64,000 bases of DNA from DUPU01 sp050952465 (GCA_050952465.1 JBMNKZ010000007.1:372001-436000), one strand, 5' to 3'; numbered from the stretch's first letter, positions 1-8,066 are shown. The notes: generated by a model not told the origin, from the letters alone. A program made the numbers and translations.

Positions 1-272
1 TGAACCAGTATCAATTTTATAAACGCTAATAAAATAATACCCGGAACACCTAAAAAACCTGCTACAATAATCGTTACCAAATTAATCGGTAGAAAGAAGC
101 CAAAAGGCCCACCAAAGGTATTTATTAACCAAAGGATAATAAAACCCATTCCTCCATGAACCAAAATCTTTACTGCGAGTCTCACCGGTGTCAATAAAAA
201 CTTAATGGCAGGATATAAGAGGAGTAGTGCTATTGCCCCAATTAGAATAATTTGCCAGGTTTCTGCCGGCAT
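1..272 (-). CDS. bofA: BofA, pro-sigma-K processing inhibitor (cut by window edge)
   Basis: Reading leftwards from an ATG at 272 gives about 90 residues with no stop before the window edge. The protein is almost entirely hydrophobic, with an N-terminal membrane segment, a central HGGMGF/NTFGGPFG region and a C-terminal PINLVTIIVAGFLGVPG stretch. That last stretch is the family hallmark (B. subtilis BofA has PINLVT followed by GxLGIPG) and the length matches the usual 87 or so residues, so at most a few residues are missing. In B. subtilis BofA sits in the outer forespore membrane with SpoIVFA and holds the protease SpoIVFB inactive until the forespore signal arrives. Here it is the last visible gene after recR and yaaL, the same order as in Bacillus. 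Its start overlaps the end of yaaL by 31 bases, which suggests translational coupling. Confidence 0.9.
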   Translation of the reverse strand, partial: MPAETWQIILIGAIALLLLYPAIKFLLTPVRLAVKILVHGGMGFIILWLINTFGGPFGFFLPINLVTIIVAGFLGVPGIILLAFIKLILV

Positions 273-601
273 GACCCCACCCCCCATTTAATGTTATTAT
301 GGGCAGTTAAAGCTAGGGAAACAATGATCCCCAAGTCTGCCTTTATTCCCTCCCGAGCTGCTTGTTTTAATAAATGCACATACCTTCTTTCTGCTGCACT
401 CTGCCAGTATATCGCCTGGTCAATTAAGTTTTTGTCTTTAAACTCTTGAATAAAATTATCAGTCCGATGCCACTCTTTCCGAGCTTCCTCTACTAAAAGA
501 ACAAATTCCTGGCTTGGGTCCAACTTTATTTTGCGCACAAAAAATCTGCTTAAAAAATGGCTAAAGCGGAACTTAATAAATGAAAAAAATTTTTTCAACA
601 T
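242..601 (-). CDS. yaaL: YaaL-like protein (DUF2508)
   Basis: This 119-residue protein starts at an ATG preceded by a good GGAGGGG ribosome site. It has a basic, aromatic N-terminus, then a helical region (EFVLLVEEARKEWHRTDNF, then AIYWQSAAERRYVHLLKQA) typical of the DUF2508/YaaL family. YaaL is normally about 75 residues; here the C-terminal tail past residue 105 lies inside the bofA start region and may be only read-through of the frame. Its function is unknown. The recR-yaaL-bofA order is conserved in sporulating Firmicutes, and that order is the main support for the name. Confidence 0.75.
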   Translation of the reverse strand: MLKKFFSFIKFRFSHFLSRFFVRKIKLDPSQEFVLLVEEARKEWHRTDNFIQEFKDKNLIDQAIYWQSAAERRYVHLLKQAAREGIKADLGIIVSLALTAHNNIKWGVGSCRQKPGKLF

Positions 602-840
602 AATATCCCCTCCATATTTATAAATATATGGAGGTTTTGTCCCAAATATGAAGGATTATTTATCCCAGGACTAAAATAAAAACAAATTAGCATTTTTGAT
701 AGAACCATAAGGTATTATTTATATTATATCATAATTGTGAAACTATGAACATTAAACTTAACTAAATAGAACTGCCAAATAATAAAACCAAATAATAAAA
801 AAGAAAGTGTTCTTTATAATAGAACACCCCTAACAGGTTC

Positions 841-1443
841 TTATATTTCTTTCCGGCCTTCAAATGCTTTGGCCAGTGTCACCTCATCAGCATACTCCAG
901 ATCGCCCCCTACCGGCAGGCCGTGGGCAATTCGAGTCACTTTGATTCCCATGGGTTTCAAAAGACGGGATAAATAAAGAGCCGTGGCTTCTCCTTCTACA
1001 TTGGGATTTGTCGCGACCACCACTTCCTCTACTGGGGAGTCCTGAAGACGGCATAGTAACTGGTTTATAGTCAGCTGCTCCGGGCCAATTCCATCCATGG
1101 GGGATATCGCCCCATGGAGTACATGATACTTACCTTTAAATTCCCGGGTTTTTTCCATGGCAATCACGTCTCTGGGTTGTTCCACTACACATAGAACCCG
1201 CTCGTCCCTGGTTACGTCCTGGCAAAAAGGACAGGGATCCTGGTCGGTTAAATTAGCGCAGACAGAACATTGTTTAATTTTTTGCCGGGCATTGATAATG
1301 GACTGGGCCAACCCAGCGGCATCCTTTTCTGGGGCATTTAATAAATGGAAAGCCAATCTTTGGGCAGATTTTGGCCCTACCCCTGGCAGTTTCATCAGTT
1401 CATCAATTAAACGGGCTACCGGCACCGGATAATAATTAAACAT
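841..1443 (-). CDS. recR: Recombination mediator RecR
   Basis: RecR works with RecO and RecF to load RecA on gapped DNA. The 200-residue product has the standard length and layout: an N-terminal helix-hairpin-helix (LPGVGPKSAQRLAFHLL, residues about 19-35), a four-cysteine zinc motif (CSVC...CPFC, about 58-73) and a Toprim domain (VVEQPRDV, then ATNPNVEGEATALYL). It is the third protein-coding gene of the dnaX-ybaB-recR operon and begins about 50 bases after ybaB. The start ATG gives the canonical MFNYYPVPVARLIDEL N-terminus. Confidence 0.97.
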   Translation of the reverse strand: MFNYYPVPVARLIDELMKLPGVGPKSAQRLAFHLLNAPEKDAAGLAQSIINARQKIKQCSVCANLTDQDPCPFCQDVTRDERVLCVVEQPRDVIAMEKTREFKGKYHVLHGAISPMDGIGPEQLTINQLLCRLQDSPVEEVVVATNPNVEGEATALYLSRLLKPMGIKVTRIAHGLPVGGDLEYADEVTLAKAFEGRKEI

Positions 1444-1495
1444 ATTTTCGCTCCTTGCATCTTACTTTAGATGCACAAAAATTGTCTCGTATAAT

Positions 1496-1813
1496 TTAGA
1501 ACAGACCGGGGATTTTTATGCCTCCGGTAATTTTATTCATTTCTTCTGTTACCATCTCTTGGGACTTCCTCAGGGCTTCCTTCACTGCCGCCAGCACCAA
1601 ATCTTCCAGCATTTCCACGTCATCAGGATCAACCGCCTCTGGTTTTATTTTAATTGAGATTACTTCCTGTTTACCGTTAGCCACTACTGTGACCATTCCA
1701 CCGCCTGCACTGGCTTCTACCTCTCTCGTTGTCAGTTCCTCCTGAAGACGTGCCATATCAGCCTGCATCTTCTGTACTTGTTTCATCATTTTTTGCATAT
1801 TACCCATACCCAT
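1496..1813 (-). CDS. YbaB/EbfC family nucleoid-associated protein
   Basis: This 105-residue protein has the family signature: a Met/Gln-rich N-terminal helix (MGNMQKMMKQVQKMQADMARLQEEL), the MVTVVANGKQEVISIKI beta region and the DDVEMLEDLVLAAVKEA helix. YbaB/EbfC proteins form tweezer-shaped dimers that bind DNA and are almost always encoded between dnaX and recR, as here. The start ATG at 1813 lies 8 bases after an AGGAGG site. In B. subtilis the gene is yaaK. Confidence 0.95.
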   Translation of the reverse strand: MGMGNMQKMMKQVQKMQADMARLQEELTTREVEASAGGGMVTVVANGKQEVISIKIKPEAVDPDDVEMLEDLVLAAVKEALRKSQEMVTEEMNKITGGIKIPGLF

Positions 1814-1827
1814 TTTACATTTCCTCC

Positions 1828-3399
1828 TTATTCTATAATTTCCAGATTAACATCACCGAACATCTCTTTTACTTCAGTCATGATTTTGCCGCCCTCACTC
1901 GGGGCATAAGACATAGTACCTTGCACCGTAAGTTTATGTTGAAATACCTCTAATAATGCTTTCTCAATGATGGATTTATGCGCCCGCTCCCCAACCTTTT
2001 CTAAATGAATTTTCATCTGTGGTTTAAATCTAAGCATGATATTTTGACCTTTTAATTCCACTGGTTCACCCTCTACCAAATAGGCATGGGTAGATCGATT
2101 ATGCAGCTTCACTATATCCAAAACTTTTTGCCAATGGGATTTAATCAAATCTATCCCCAAATCTTCATCCTTTGACTGATGCAGGTAAGATTTATTTTTT
2201 TCCTCTGGTATCGGCGGGGCCTTTTCCTTTTCAACTACTGGAGCATTGCTTTTTTGATTCATCCGGGTCTCCTCTAATACTTTATGCTCCGTTATCCTTT
2301 CCGGAGCCTTTTTTGGTACCCCTGCTGCTTTAATTAAGGAAAGCTCCAAGGTAATCCGAGGTTGTGTACTAAATCTTAACTGGGACTCTCCCTCACTTAA
2401 TACTTCCAGAATTTGAAACAAGACATCCGTAGAAAATAATCTGCTTTGATTTATTAGTACTTGAAGTAAATTATCGGGCAAATCCAGTTTATGCACAGAG
2501 TCCTTTGAAAGTTTTACCAGGATCAAATTTCTTAAATATTCCACTAAATCATGGGCAAAGAGCCTAACGTCCTTTCCTTCTTCAATCAGGTTATTAATCA
2601 TGGAAATCATAGTGCTATAGTTTTTTTCAGCTATAGCCTCTACCATATTTTTGGTAAACTCAGCATCCACTGTGCCTAAAATGGAAGCAATAGTCTCCTC
2701 CGTGATTTCCTCTTCCGAAAAACTCAAAGCTTGATCTAATAAACTAAGAGCATCCCTCATACTGCCTTCTGCTTTTTTAGCTATTATTTGCAGGGCGTTT
2801 TCATTAACCTTTAAAGCTTCGGTAGCGCAGATCTCTTTTAATCTTTCCATCACAAATCGGGTACCGATTCGTTTAAAATCAAACTTTTGACACCTGGAGA
2901 GGACAGTCAAAGGTATCTTATGGGGTTCCGTAGTAGCTAAAACAAAAATTACATGTTTCGGTGGTTCTTCCAAGGTCTTTAAAAGAGCGTTAAAGGCCTC
3001 CGTAGTTAACATATGTACTTCATCTATAATATATATCTTATATTTTCCTTCCACAGGAGCATACTTTACCTTCTCTCTGAGATCCCGGATCTCATCAATA
3101 CCCCGGTTAGAAGCCGCATCGATTTCCACAATATCCATAAAACTGCCGGAGTTAATTCGGGTGCAGGAAGTACACTTATTACATGCCTCTCCCTCCACTG
3201 GGGACAGACAATTCACTGATTTCGCCAAAATTTTGGCAGTACTTGTCTTCCCAGTCCCCCGTGGCCCGGTAAAAAGATAGGCATGGACAATTCTATTGGC
3301 TTTGATGGCATTTTTTAATGTCCTGCTTATATGATCCTGTCCCACTACCGCATCAAAATTCTGAGGCCGCCACTGCCGGTATAATGCAATATATGCCAA
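1828..3399 (-). CDS. dnaX: DNA polymerase III subunit gamma/tau
   Basis: DnaX is the clamp-loader ATPase and organiser of the replisome. From the TTG at 3399 the protein has about 523 residues and begins LAYIALYRQWRPQNF, matching the family's usual N-terminus. It has Walker A GPRGTGKTSTAK (about 45-56), a four-cysteine zinc module (C-x8-C-x2-C-x2-C, about 64-80), Walker B IIDEVHML and the SRC sensor motif LSRCQKFDF. The C-terminal third is the variable tau region. An upstream in-frame TTG at 3420 would add seven residues, but a GAGGGGGGG ribosome site sits about 8 bases before the 3399 codon, so I prefer that start. SRP RNA lies just upstream, as in Bacillus. Confidence 0.95.
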   Translation of the reverse strand: MAYIALYRQWRPQNFDAVVGQDHISRTLKNAIKANRIVHAYLFTGPRGTGKTSTAKILAKSVNCLSPVEGEACNKCTSCTRINSGSFMDIVEIDAASNRGIDEIRDLREKVKYAPVEGKYKIYIIDEVHMLTTEAFNALLKTLEEPPKHVIFVLATTEPHKIPLTVLSRCQKFDFKRIGTRFVMERLKEICATEALKVNENALQIIAKKAEGSMRDALSLLDQALSFSEEEITEETIASILGTVDAEFTKNMVEAIAEKNYSTMISMINNLIEEGKDVRLFAHDLVEYLRNLILVKLSKDSVHKLDLPDNLLQVLINQSRLFSTDVLFQILEVLSEGESQLRFSTQPRITLELSLIKAAGVPKKAPERITEHKVLEETRMNQKSNAPVVEKEKAPPIPEEKNKSYLHQSKDEDLGIDLIKSHWQKVLDIVKLHNRSTHAYLVEGEPVELKGQNIMLRFKPQMKIHLEKVGERAHKSIIEKALLEVFQHKLTVQGTMSYAPSEGGKIMTEVKEMFGDVNLEIIE

Positions 3400-3624
3400 T
3401 TTCCTTGCCCCCCCTCTCAAATTTAATCATCAAAATGTGCCAATCAAAATTATATCATGCTTCTAATTATATCCATATTTTTACCATCTATATCAATCTA
3501 TTTATCTCCGATAGCTAAATTCTAAGACACTCTCATAAAATTAATCATCTTGGTAATATTCGATAATTATCATGTTTTTCCCTTTTAACATTTAAAAGAT
3601 TTAAGGATGACATCACAAATAATG

Positions 3625-3655
3625 AAAAGGCGTCCCTATGGACGCCCTAAAATTT
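3625..3655 (-). terminator. Intrinsic terminator of the SRP RNA gene
   Basis: A GGCGTCC/GGACGCC stem with a CATA-type loop is followed on the minus strand by TTTT. It lies directly after the 3' end of the SRP RNA and before dnaX. Confidence 0.8.
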
Positions 3656-3656
3656 T

Positions 3657-3925
3657 AGCCGTGCACCTGTTTTCGAGAATACCCTCCGGGCGAAACTCAA
3701 ACAGTTAACTCAAGCCAGGCACCCCTACGGCACACAAGATTGGCTACTTACCGCTGCTTCCTTCCGGATCTGACGGGGTTTATAGCTTCTTGTTGCGTAA
3801 GACCCAGTTATCATTGCCACTTATTTAAGGCAGACCCCACAGGATAAGCCCTCCAACAGGAATTCGACCCCACTATAGCGGATTGTGGGTTACAAGGCAC
3901 CGCTACCTCCCCATCTAGCACGGCA
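3657..3925 (-). ncRNA. ffs: Signal recognition particle RNA, large Bacillus-type
   Basis: The minus strand contains the universally conserved helix 8 sequence GGAAGGAAGCAGCGGTAAG (rc of about 3737-3755), bound by Ffh. The ends pair (GCCGTGC at the 5' end with GCACGGC at the 3' end), giving an RNA of about 268 bases. That length indicates the large type with an Alu domain found in Bacillus and many Clostridia, rather than the short 4.5S form. Placement between tRNA-Ser and dnaX is the same as for B. subtilis scr. The exact ends are inferred from the terminal helix. Confidence 0.93.
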
Positions 3926-3992
3926 AAACTAATACCAATTTTTTTGAAAAAAGATCGGCAGGGTATTTACTTCCGTGCCGATCACATTTTGC

Positions 3993-4082
3993 TGGCGGAG
4001 AGAACAGGATTCGAACCTGCGAGGCTGTTACACCAACACGCTTTCCAGGCGTGCGCCTTAAGCCAGACTCGGCCATCTCTCC
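3993..4082 (-). tRNA. tRNA-Ser(GGA)
   Basis: The minus strand folds as a class II tRNA with acceptor GGAGAGA/TCTCTCC, anticodon loop CTGGAAA (anticodon GGA), a long variable arm, a GGTTCGAATCC T-arm and an encoded GCCA 3' end. It lies just upstream of the SRP RNA. Confidence 0.96.
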
Positions 4083-4544
4083 ATTTCAAAGAGGCAAGAA
4101 GCAAGATGCCAGAGTCAAAAAAACTTATATTATCTTACTTCTTATCATAAACTTATTTGTCACAGGGAGAAGTCCTGACACCCAATGACTAGTTAATTAT
4201 ACATGTATTTCTCAAAGTATGCAAGTTTTTTTAGGCTTTAAATATTGCTATCAATGGAAATTTGTTGTTTATCTCTTTTGCATTAATCATCTATCCTAAA
4301 CCTAATCAGATCTATATCCCAATCCTTCCTAAAATTCCCACAATCAGGATATTGACCAGAAAACCAGTTTTATGTTAGCCTTATTATATGTTATCTTAAT
4401 AACGAAACGAGAATGCTCACCCCTTGAAAGCTAAATCGATACCCGCCACCTATAGAGCTGGGGAACATCTTTCCAGCTGTTATTAATGGTTCAATAGTGA
4501 TTTGATTTAAAACAGTGATACTTATCGGTGAAAAGGAGTTTTTC
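4083..4544. other. Non-coding stretch carrying two repeat copies
   Basis: No gene is visible. Directly 5' of tRNA-Ser(GGA) is an AAGAGGCAAG-type repeat (about 4090-4118) that recurs beside two other serine tRNAs. At 4411-4483 is a roughly 73-base element with a diverged second copy at 17463-17535. The remainder is A+T-rich and I see nothing else in it. Confidence 0.6.
4411..4483. repeat. Dispersed intergenic repeat, copy A
   Basis: This segment shares ATGCTCA, AGCTAAAT, TACCCGC, CTATAGAG and ACATCTTTCC, in the same order and spacing, with 17463-17535 beside the origin. Both copies end close to a gene boundary. Function is unknown. Confidence 0.6.
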
Positions 4545-5054
4545 ATGGAATATTATAAAGATCAAGAATATTTCTCTTTGGTAGAAGATATCTTAAACAA
4601 CGAAAAATTTTTACAACTGTTAAATTATTATCACCATAACTCATCTATTTTTGAGCATGTATTATCGGTATCTTATTTATCATATCTCATCTGCAAAAAA
4701 CTTAATTTGGATTATATTTCCGGTGCTAGAGGCGGATTATTGCATGATTTTTTCTTATATGATTGGAGGGAATATAAGAAAAACCCCTTGAACAAAAATC
4801 ATGGACTGCACCATCCCAAGGTTGCCTTGGAAAACTCCCATGAGTGTTTCCAGCTCAATGAAATTGAATGTGACATTATTTTAAAGCACATGTGGCCCAA
4901 AGCAACCGGATGGCCAAAATATTGGGAATCATTAATTGTATCTTTAATTGATAAGTATTGTGCTTGTAATGAATTCCTGCTTAGATTCGCCTACTTGATG
5001 GAAAAAGTCCAAAATACAAAAATTAAAAAATATCTCATAAAATATTTCGTTTAA
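4545..5054 (+). CDS. HD-domain protein, putative phosphohydrolase
   Basis: The product has about 169 residues from the ATG at 4545, which follows an AAGGAG site; the longer frame from 4515 has no such site. It shows an HD-superfamily pattern: an early His in SSIFEHVLSVSYLS, then LLHDFFLYDW (the HD pair), HGLHHPKVALENS, and a late Asp in SLIDKYCA. HD proteins use paired metal ions to hydrolyse phosphate esters, often of nucleotides. The substrate cannot be told from sequence. It stands alone, opposite in direction to its neighbours, with its own terminator. It could also be a regulatory HD protein without catalytic activity. Confidence 0.75.
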   Translation: MEYYKDQEYFSLVEDILNNEKFLQLLNYYHHNSSIFEHVLSVSYLSYLICKKLNLDYISGARGGLLHDFFLYDWREYKKNPLNKNHGLHHPKVALENSHECFQLNEIECDIILKHMWPKATGWPKYWESLIVSLIDKYCACNEFLLRFAYLMEKVQNTKIKKYLIKYFV

Positions 5055-5081
5055 CGATTCCCATAGATTATAGAAAAACTT

Positions 5082-5117
5082 AAGGGGCTTGGAGACCATA
5101 TCCAAACCCCTTTATTA
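5082..5117 (+). terminator. Intrinsic terminator after the HD-domain gene
   Basis: AAGGGG...TTGGA pairs with TCCAA...CCCCTT and is followed by TTTATTATT, 28 bases after the stop codon. Confidence 0.8.
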
Positions 5118-5622
5118 TTAAATTTTTTGTTATAGTTGTTCTTCGGCTAAACGCCGTAATCTGTGAATTTTTCACCTTTAAAATTAACAACTACATAATT
5201 ATTTTTGACCAAAATATTCTATATACCTTTGCAGTTTTATTCTTTTATTATAATGGGAATTATCTTTTCCCCTTTTTACTCACTGCAAATTTCCGATGAA
5301 ATTTCTATTTAAACTTGGAATCAAATTAATGCCCCCATAAACCTCCCCCTTTAAGTTTGATTAATGCTAACTATATCTTATCTATGTCATATTGATCCGG
5401 ATCCATCTTTTCGAACATGTCTAGCAGCCCTGAACGAAAATGCCCTTTCTTCCCGTTTTCATTTTATATATTTCTCTATTATTTTCCGTCAGGACATCGA
5501 CATGTTAGTTTAATTGTTAATTTAAAGACTTTTGAAGTAAAAACTTAAGTAATTTCCTATTTATCTTATTTAGTCATTAGCCAGCCAACTTTTTTTTGAG
5601 CTATAATTTAGACAAGGTGCAT
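5118..5622. other. A+T-rich non-coding stretch with a possible gene relic
   Basis: No intact gene is visible. On the minus strand, 5371-5462 is an open frame without a start codon that ends in LLDMFEKMDPDQYDIDKI and a stop. It reads like the C-terminus of a small protein and may be a decayed gene. The rest is low-complexity A+T-rich sequence. Confidence 0.35.
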
Positions 5623-5961
5623 TCACAAGTTGAGCAGATAAGATGGAGGACCTCGCCCGATACGTATGGCTTGGCCTAAATAACCCAAATCCCATTTCAA
5701 GATAATGATTTTATTCTTAAATTTGCTTATTTCCTTAAGGGAAATACAGGTGCTTTCATCTTTAATTAATTCCGGCCAATATATTTTTTCATTTGAATGT
5801 AACCTAATAGGAATATCTAAACCTTGATAAGAAACACCATAAGCAATTACTCCCCCAGCCAACAATAAAAGGATAAGAGATAGGCATGTCGTCCATGTTA
5901 TGATTTTAATTGCCTTCCCGGGTATTTGCATAACCACTTTCATTTTTAATATCCTATTCAT
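5623..5961 (-). CDS. Small single-pass membrane or secreted protein, unknown
   Basis: This is a 112-residue protein I do not recognise. The start ATG lies 8 bases after a GGAGG site, which supports translation. It has a basic N-terminus (MNRILKMKVVMQIPGKAIK), one hydrophobic segment at about 21-43 (TWTTCLSLILLLLAGGVIAYG), then a mostly polar extracellular-like tail ending near WDLGYLGQAIRIG. It may be a membrane-anchored or exported protein. It stands alone between non-coding stretches, so context gives no clue. Confidence 0.55.
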   Translation of the reverse strand: MNRILKMKVVMQIPGKAIKIITWTTCLSLILLLLAGGVIAYGVSYQGLDIPIRLHSNEKIYWPELIKDESTCISLKEISKFKNKIIILKWDLGYLGQAIRIGRGPPSYLLNL

Positions 5962-6492
5962 TTAATTATCCTCCTGTACTCTTTGGTGTTTTTTTGTAAT
6001 CATACCTTATCAAAAACTTACCGGGGGGGATAGTAAACATTGTCGGTCGGGTTAAGAACTTTTCCCTTTAGTTCTGCAAATATAAATAAAAACACACTCA
6101 TTTTGAATGTGTTTTTAACAAGAAAAGTCTGTTTTCCCTGGAATATCAACGGTTTCAGGTTTATCAAAATACTAATCGTTACTTTATGTTTAAATAAATC
6201 TTAAAAACATTACTTAATAAAGTAGTTGGTCTATAAAGCACTGATAAAAATATTTCTAAGTTACAAGCTGTAACAAAGTTTTTTGGACATGCCCTATTAA
6301 TTTTAAGTTTATTAAATGTATTTTGATTATTTTGATTAAATCATATGGGAAAAACCGTGCCACAGTTGCCCTTATTTTTTAACTTTTGATCATTTTCGAT
6401 AAAATATTACTTTTTGTCAAAAGATTTATGTGTTAAATTATTCTTCTTAGGGAAAAATAAACTAACAAATTATCAAAAGGAGGATAAAGCTA
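5962..6492. other. Non-coding stretch with one hairpin
   Basis: No gene is visible. At 6088-6116 is an AAAAACACA...TGTGTTTTT hairpin with T-runs on both strands, probably a bidirectional terminator. The rest is A+T-rich and presumably holds the promoters of the two flanking small genes, but no site is clear enough to name. Confidence 0.5.
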
Positions 6493-6636
6493 ATGCCTAA
6501 AGAAAAAACTCAACGTTCAAATATCTGCGACGAATACCCTGTGGAAATCAGGACTGCCTTAGCGGCCAGTGCAGATAAATACGATTCATCAAATAATAAT
6601 AAAAAATTAGCCAGAAAAGAAGCAAAATCTCATTAA
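6493..6636 (+). CDS. Small hydrophilic protein of 47 residues, unknown
   Basis: An ATG at 6493, preceded at 9 bases by an AAAGGAGG site, opens a 47-residue frame beginning MPKEKTQRSNICDEYPVEI and ending RKEAKSH. A strong terminator follows directly, so the unit looks like a self-contained small gene. The product is charged, has one cysteine and no membrane segment, and carries an Asn/Lys-rich tail. I do not recognise a family. Confidence 0.55.
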   Translation: MPKEKTQRSNICDEYPVEIRTALAASADKYDSSNNNKKLARKEAKSH

Positions 6637-6654
6637 CTTAAGGGCCCCGCCACG

Positions 6655-6690
6655 AAAAAAGCTTCCCTTATTAGTTCGGGAAGCTTTTTA
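6655..6690. terminator. Bidirectional intrinsic terminator
   Basis: AAAAAAGCTTCCC pairs with GGGAAGCTTTTT, giving T-runs on both strands. It separates the small plus-strand gene from the minus-strand tRNA-Ser(CGA). Confidence 0.85.
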
Positions 6691-6702
6691 GATACTTTAT
6701 TT

Positions 6703-6790
6703 TGGCGGAGAGTTAGGGATTCGAACCCTAGAAGCCTTTCAGCTTACGGCATTTCGAGTGCCGCACCTTCGACCACTCGGACAACTCTCC
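6703..6790 (-). tRNA. tRNA-Ser(CGA)
   Basis: Class II fold on the minus strand: acceptor GGAGAGTT, anticodon loop CTCGAAA (anticodon CGA), long variable arm, GGTTCGAATCC T-arm and encoded GCCA end. Confidence 0.95.
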
Positions 6791-6904
6791 GTATCAAGAG
6801 GCAAGAGGTCAGAGCCAGAAAACTATAAAAAGTATGCTTAAATATTATACTATTAATTTTAGAGCAAGTAAAGAATAGGGCTTAATTAAATAACTCTAAA
6901 TAAT

Positions 6905-7354
6905 TTAATCCCTTAGTTTCGCAAAGAAACGCTGCATCATGCTCTTACATTCTTCTTCCATAATACCCCCAAAAACCTCTACCTGATGATTAAATTTGGG
7001 AAAAGATACAATATTTAATAATGTTCCCGCGGCACCAGCCTTACCGTCCCAAGCACCAAAAACCAAGGTTTTGACTCTGGCCTGAACTAACGCACCCGCA
7101 CACATGGGGCAGGGTTCCAACGTTACATAAATCGTCGTGTCCTTTAGCCTCCAACTCTTAAGAATCTTTGCAGCTTCTTGAATTGCCAGGATCTCCGCAT
7201 GGGCAGTAGCATCCTGCCTTTCTTCTTTCAGATTATGCGCCCTGGCGATTATTTTATCCCGATATACAATCACAGCACCTACTGGGGCTTCTCCTTTAAT
7301 AAAGGCTTTTTCGGCTTCCACCAATGCTTCTTTCATATAAATAGCATTAAACAT
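6905..7354 (-). CDS. tadA: tRNA-specific adenosine deaminase TadA
   Basis: TadA deaminates A34 to inosine in tRNA-Arg(ACG), allowing that tRNA to read CGU, CGC and CGA. The 149-residue product has the cytidine-deaminase fold motifs: HAEILA with the catalytic Glu and zinc-binding His, and PCPMCAGAL with the two zinc-binding cysteines. The C-terminal FGGIMEEECKSMMQRFF helix is typical of TadA. It is encoded 230 bases downstream of its presumed substrate tRNA-Arg(ACG), within a run of serine and arginine tRNAs. The ATG start has a GGGTGAG ribosome site. Confidence 0.96.
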   Translation of the reverse strand: MFNAIYMKEALVEAEKAFIKGEAPVGAVIVYRDKIIARAHNLKEERQDATAHAEILAIQEAAKILKSWRLKDTTIYVTLEPCPMCAGALVQARVKTLVFGAWDGKAGAAGTLLNIVSFPKFNHQVEVFGGIMEEECKSMMQRFFAKLRD

Positions 7355-7376
7355 CTTCTCACCCGATAACTTATTA

Positions 7377-7423
7377 TAATAATAAGAATCCCAATATATT
7401 CAAAACATTGGGATTCTTATTTT
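7377..7423 (-). terminator. Intrinsic terminator after tRNA-Arg(CCT)
   Basis: AATAAGAATCCCAAT pairs with ATTGGGATTCTTATT and is followed by a T-rich tail on the minus strand. It separates the tRNA cluster from tadA. Confidence 0.85.
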
Positions 7424-7424
7424 A

Positions 7425-7501
7425 TGGTGTTCCCGGCGGGAGTTGAACCCACGGCCTACCGCTTAGGAGGCGGTCGCTCTATCCACCTGAGCTACGGAAA
7501 C
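7425..7501 (-). tRNA. tRNA-Arg(CCT)
   Basis: Minus-strand cloverleaf with acceptor GTTTCCG/CGGGAAC, anticodon stem ACCGC/GCGGT, loop CTCCTAA (anticodon CCT) and encoded ACCA end. Confidence 0.95.
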
Positions 7502-7581
7502 ATATATTACATGCTTTTATAGGCTTAACAAAAATTGGCTCGCGTCGAGCAAAAGCAGACGAAAGCCTGAAATAATGAATC

Positions 7582-7658
7582 TGGTGCGCCCGGCGAGATT
7601 CGAACTCACGGCCTTTTGATTCGTAGTCAAACACTCTATCCAGCTGAGCTACGGGCGC
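7582..7658 (-). tRNA. tRNA-Arg(ACG)
   Basis: Minus-strand cloverleaf with acceptor GCGCCCG/CGGGCGC, anticodon stem TTTGA/TCAAA and loop CTACGAA (anticodon ACG). A34 is the target of TadA, encoded just downstream. The CCA end is encoded. Confidence 0.96.
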
Positions 7659-7663
7659 ATATA

Positions 7664-7758
7664 TGGCGGAGAGAGCGGGATTCGAACCCGCGATACAGGT
7701 TTTAGCCCGTATACTCGCTTAGCAGGCGAGCGCCTTCGACCTACTCGGCCATCTCTCC
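7664..7758 (-). tRNA. tRNA-Ser(GCT)
   Basis: Class II fold on the minus strand: acceptor GGAGAGA, anticodon stem CTCGC/GCGAG, loop CTGCTAA (anticodon GCT), a long variable arm and encoded GCCA end. It is followed after 5 bases by tRNA-Arg(ACG). Confidence 0.95.
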
Positions 7759-7762
7759 GGAT

Positions 7763-7803
7763 CAAGAGGCAAGGGGCAAGATGCCAGAGGCAAGAATTCT
7801 TGC
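7763..7803. repeat. AAGAGGCAAG-type repeat 5' of tRNA-Ser(GCT)
   Basis: The stretch repeats the AAGAGGCAAG / CAAGATGCCAGAG pattern found 5' of tRNA-Ser(GGA) at about 4090-4118 and of tRNA-Ser(CGA) at about 6796-6820. It ends in a perfect 14-base palindrome GCAAGAATTCTTGC at 7790-7803. Confidence 0.65.
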
Positions 7804-7868
7804 GTTTCTAGTACACCCTACTATTGCCTTATCTATCAATTTGTAAATACTTTGTCTAGCTTCTTGCA

Positions 7869-7959
7869 TGGCGGAGGGGGTGGGATTCGAACCCACGGAA
7901 CCCTTAGCAGGCTCAACGGTTTTCAAGACCGCCTCCTTAAACCGCTCAGACACCCCTCC
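7869..7959 (-). tRNA. tRNA-Ser(TGA)
   Basis: Class II fold on the minus strand: acceptor GGAGGGG/CCCCTCC, anticodon loop CTTGAAA (anticodon TGA), long variable arm and encoded GCCA end. Confidence 0.95.
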
Positions 7960-8066
7960 GGACCGAGTAAAACCCGGAATTAGGGTACATTCTTAACTAT
8001 AGCATACGCCATATTTATTGTCAACCAAAGCTGTTTCGCCAAATAAAGGATTCTCTAAATTTATAG

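Noticed and set aside
3944..4150. 68-residue frame on the plus strand
   Set aside because: It runs antisense through tRNA-Ser(GGA); the reading is a by-product of the tRNA sequence.
7762..7953. 63-residue frame on the minus strand
   Set aside because: It lies within tRNA-Ser(TGA) and a repeat.
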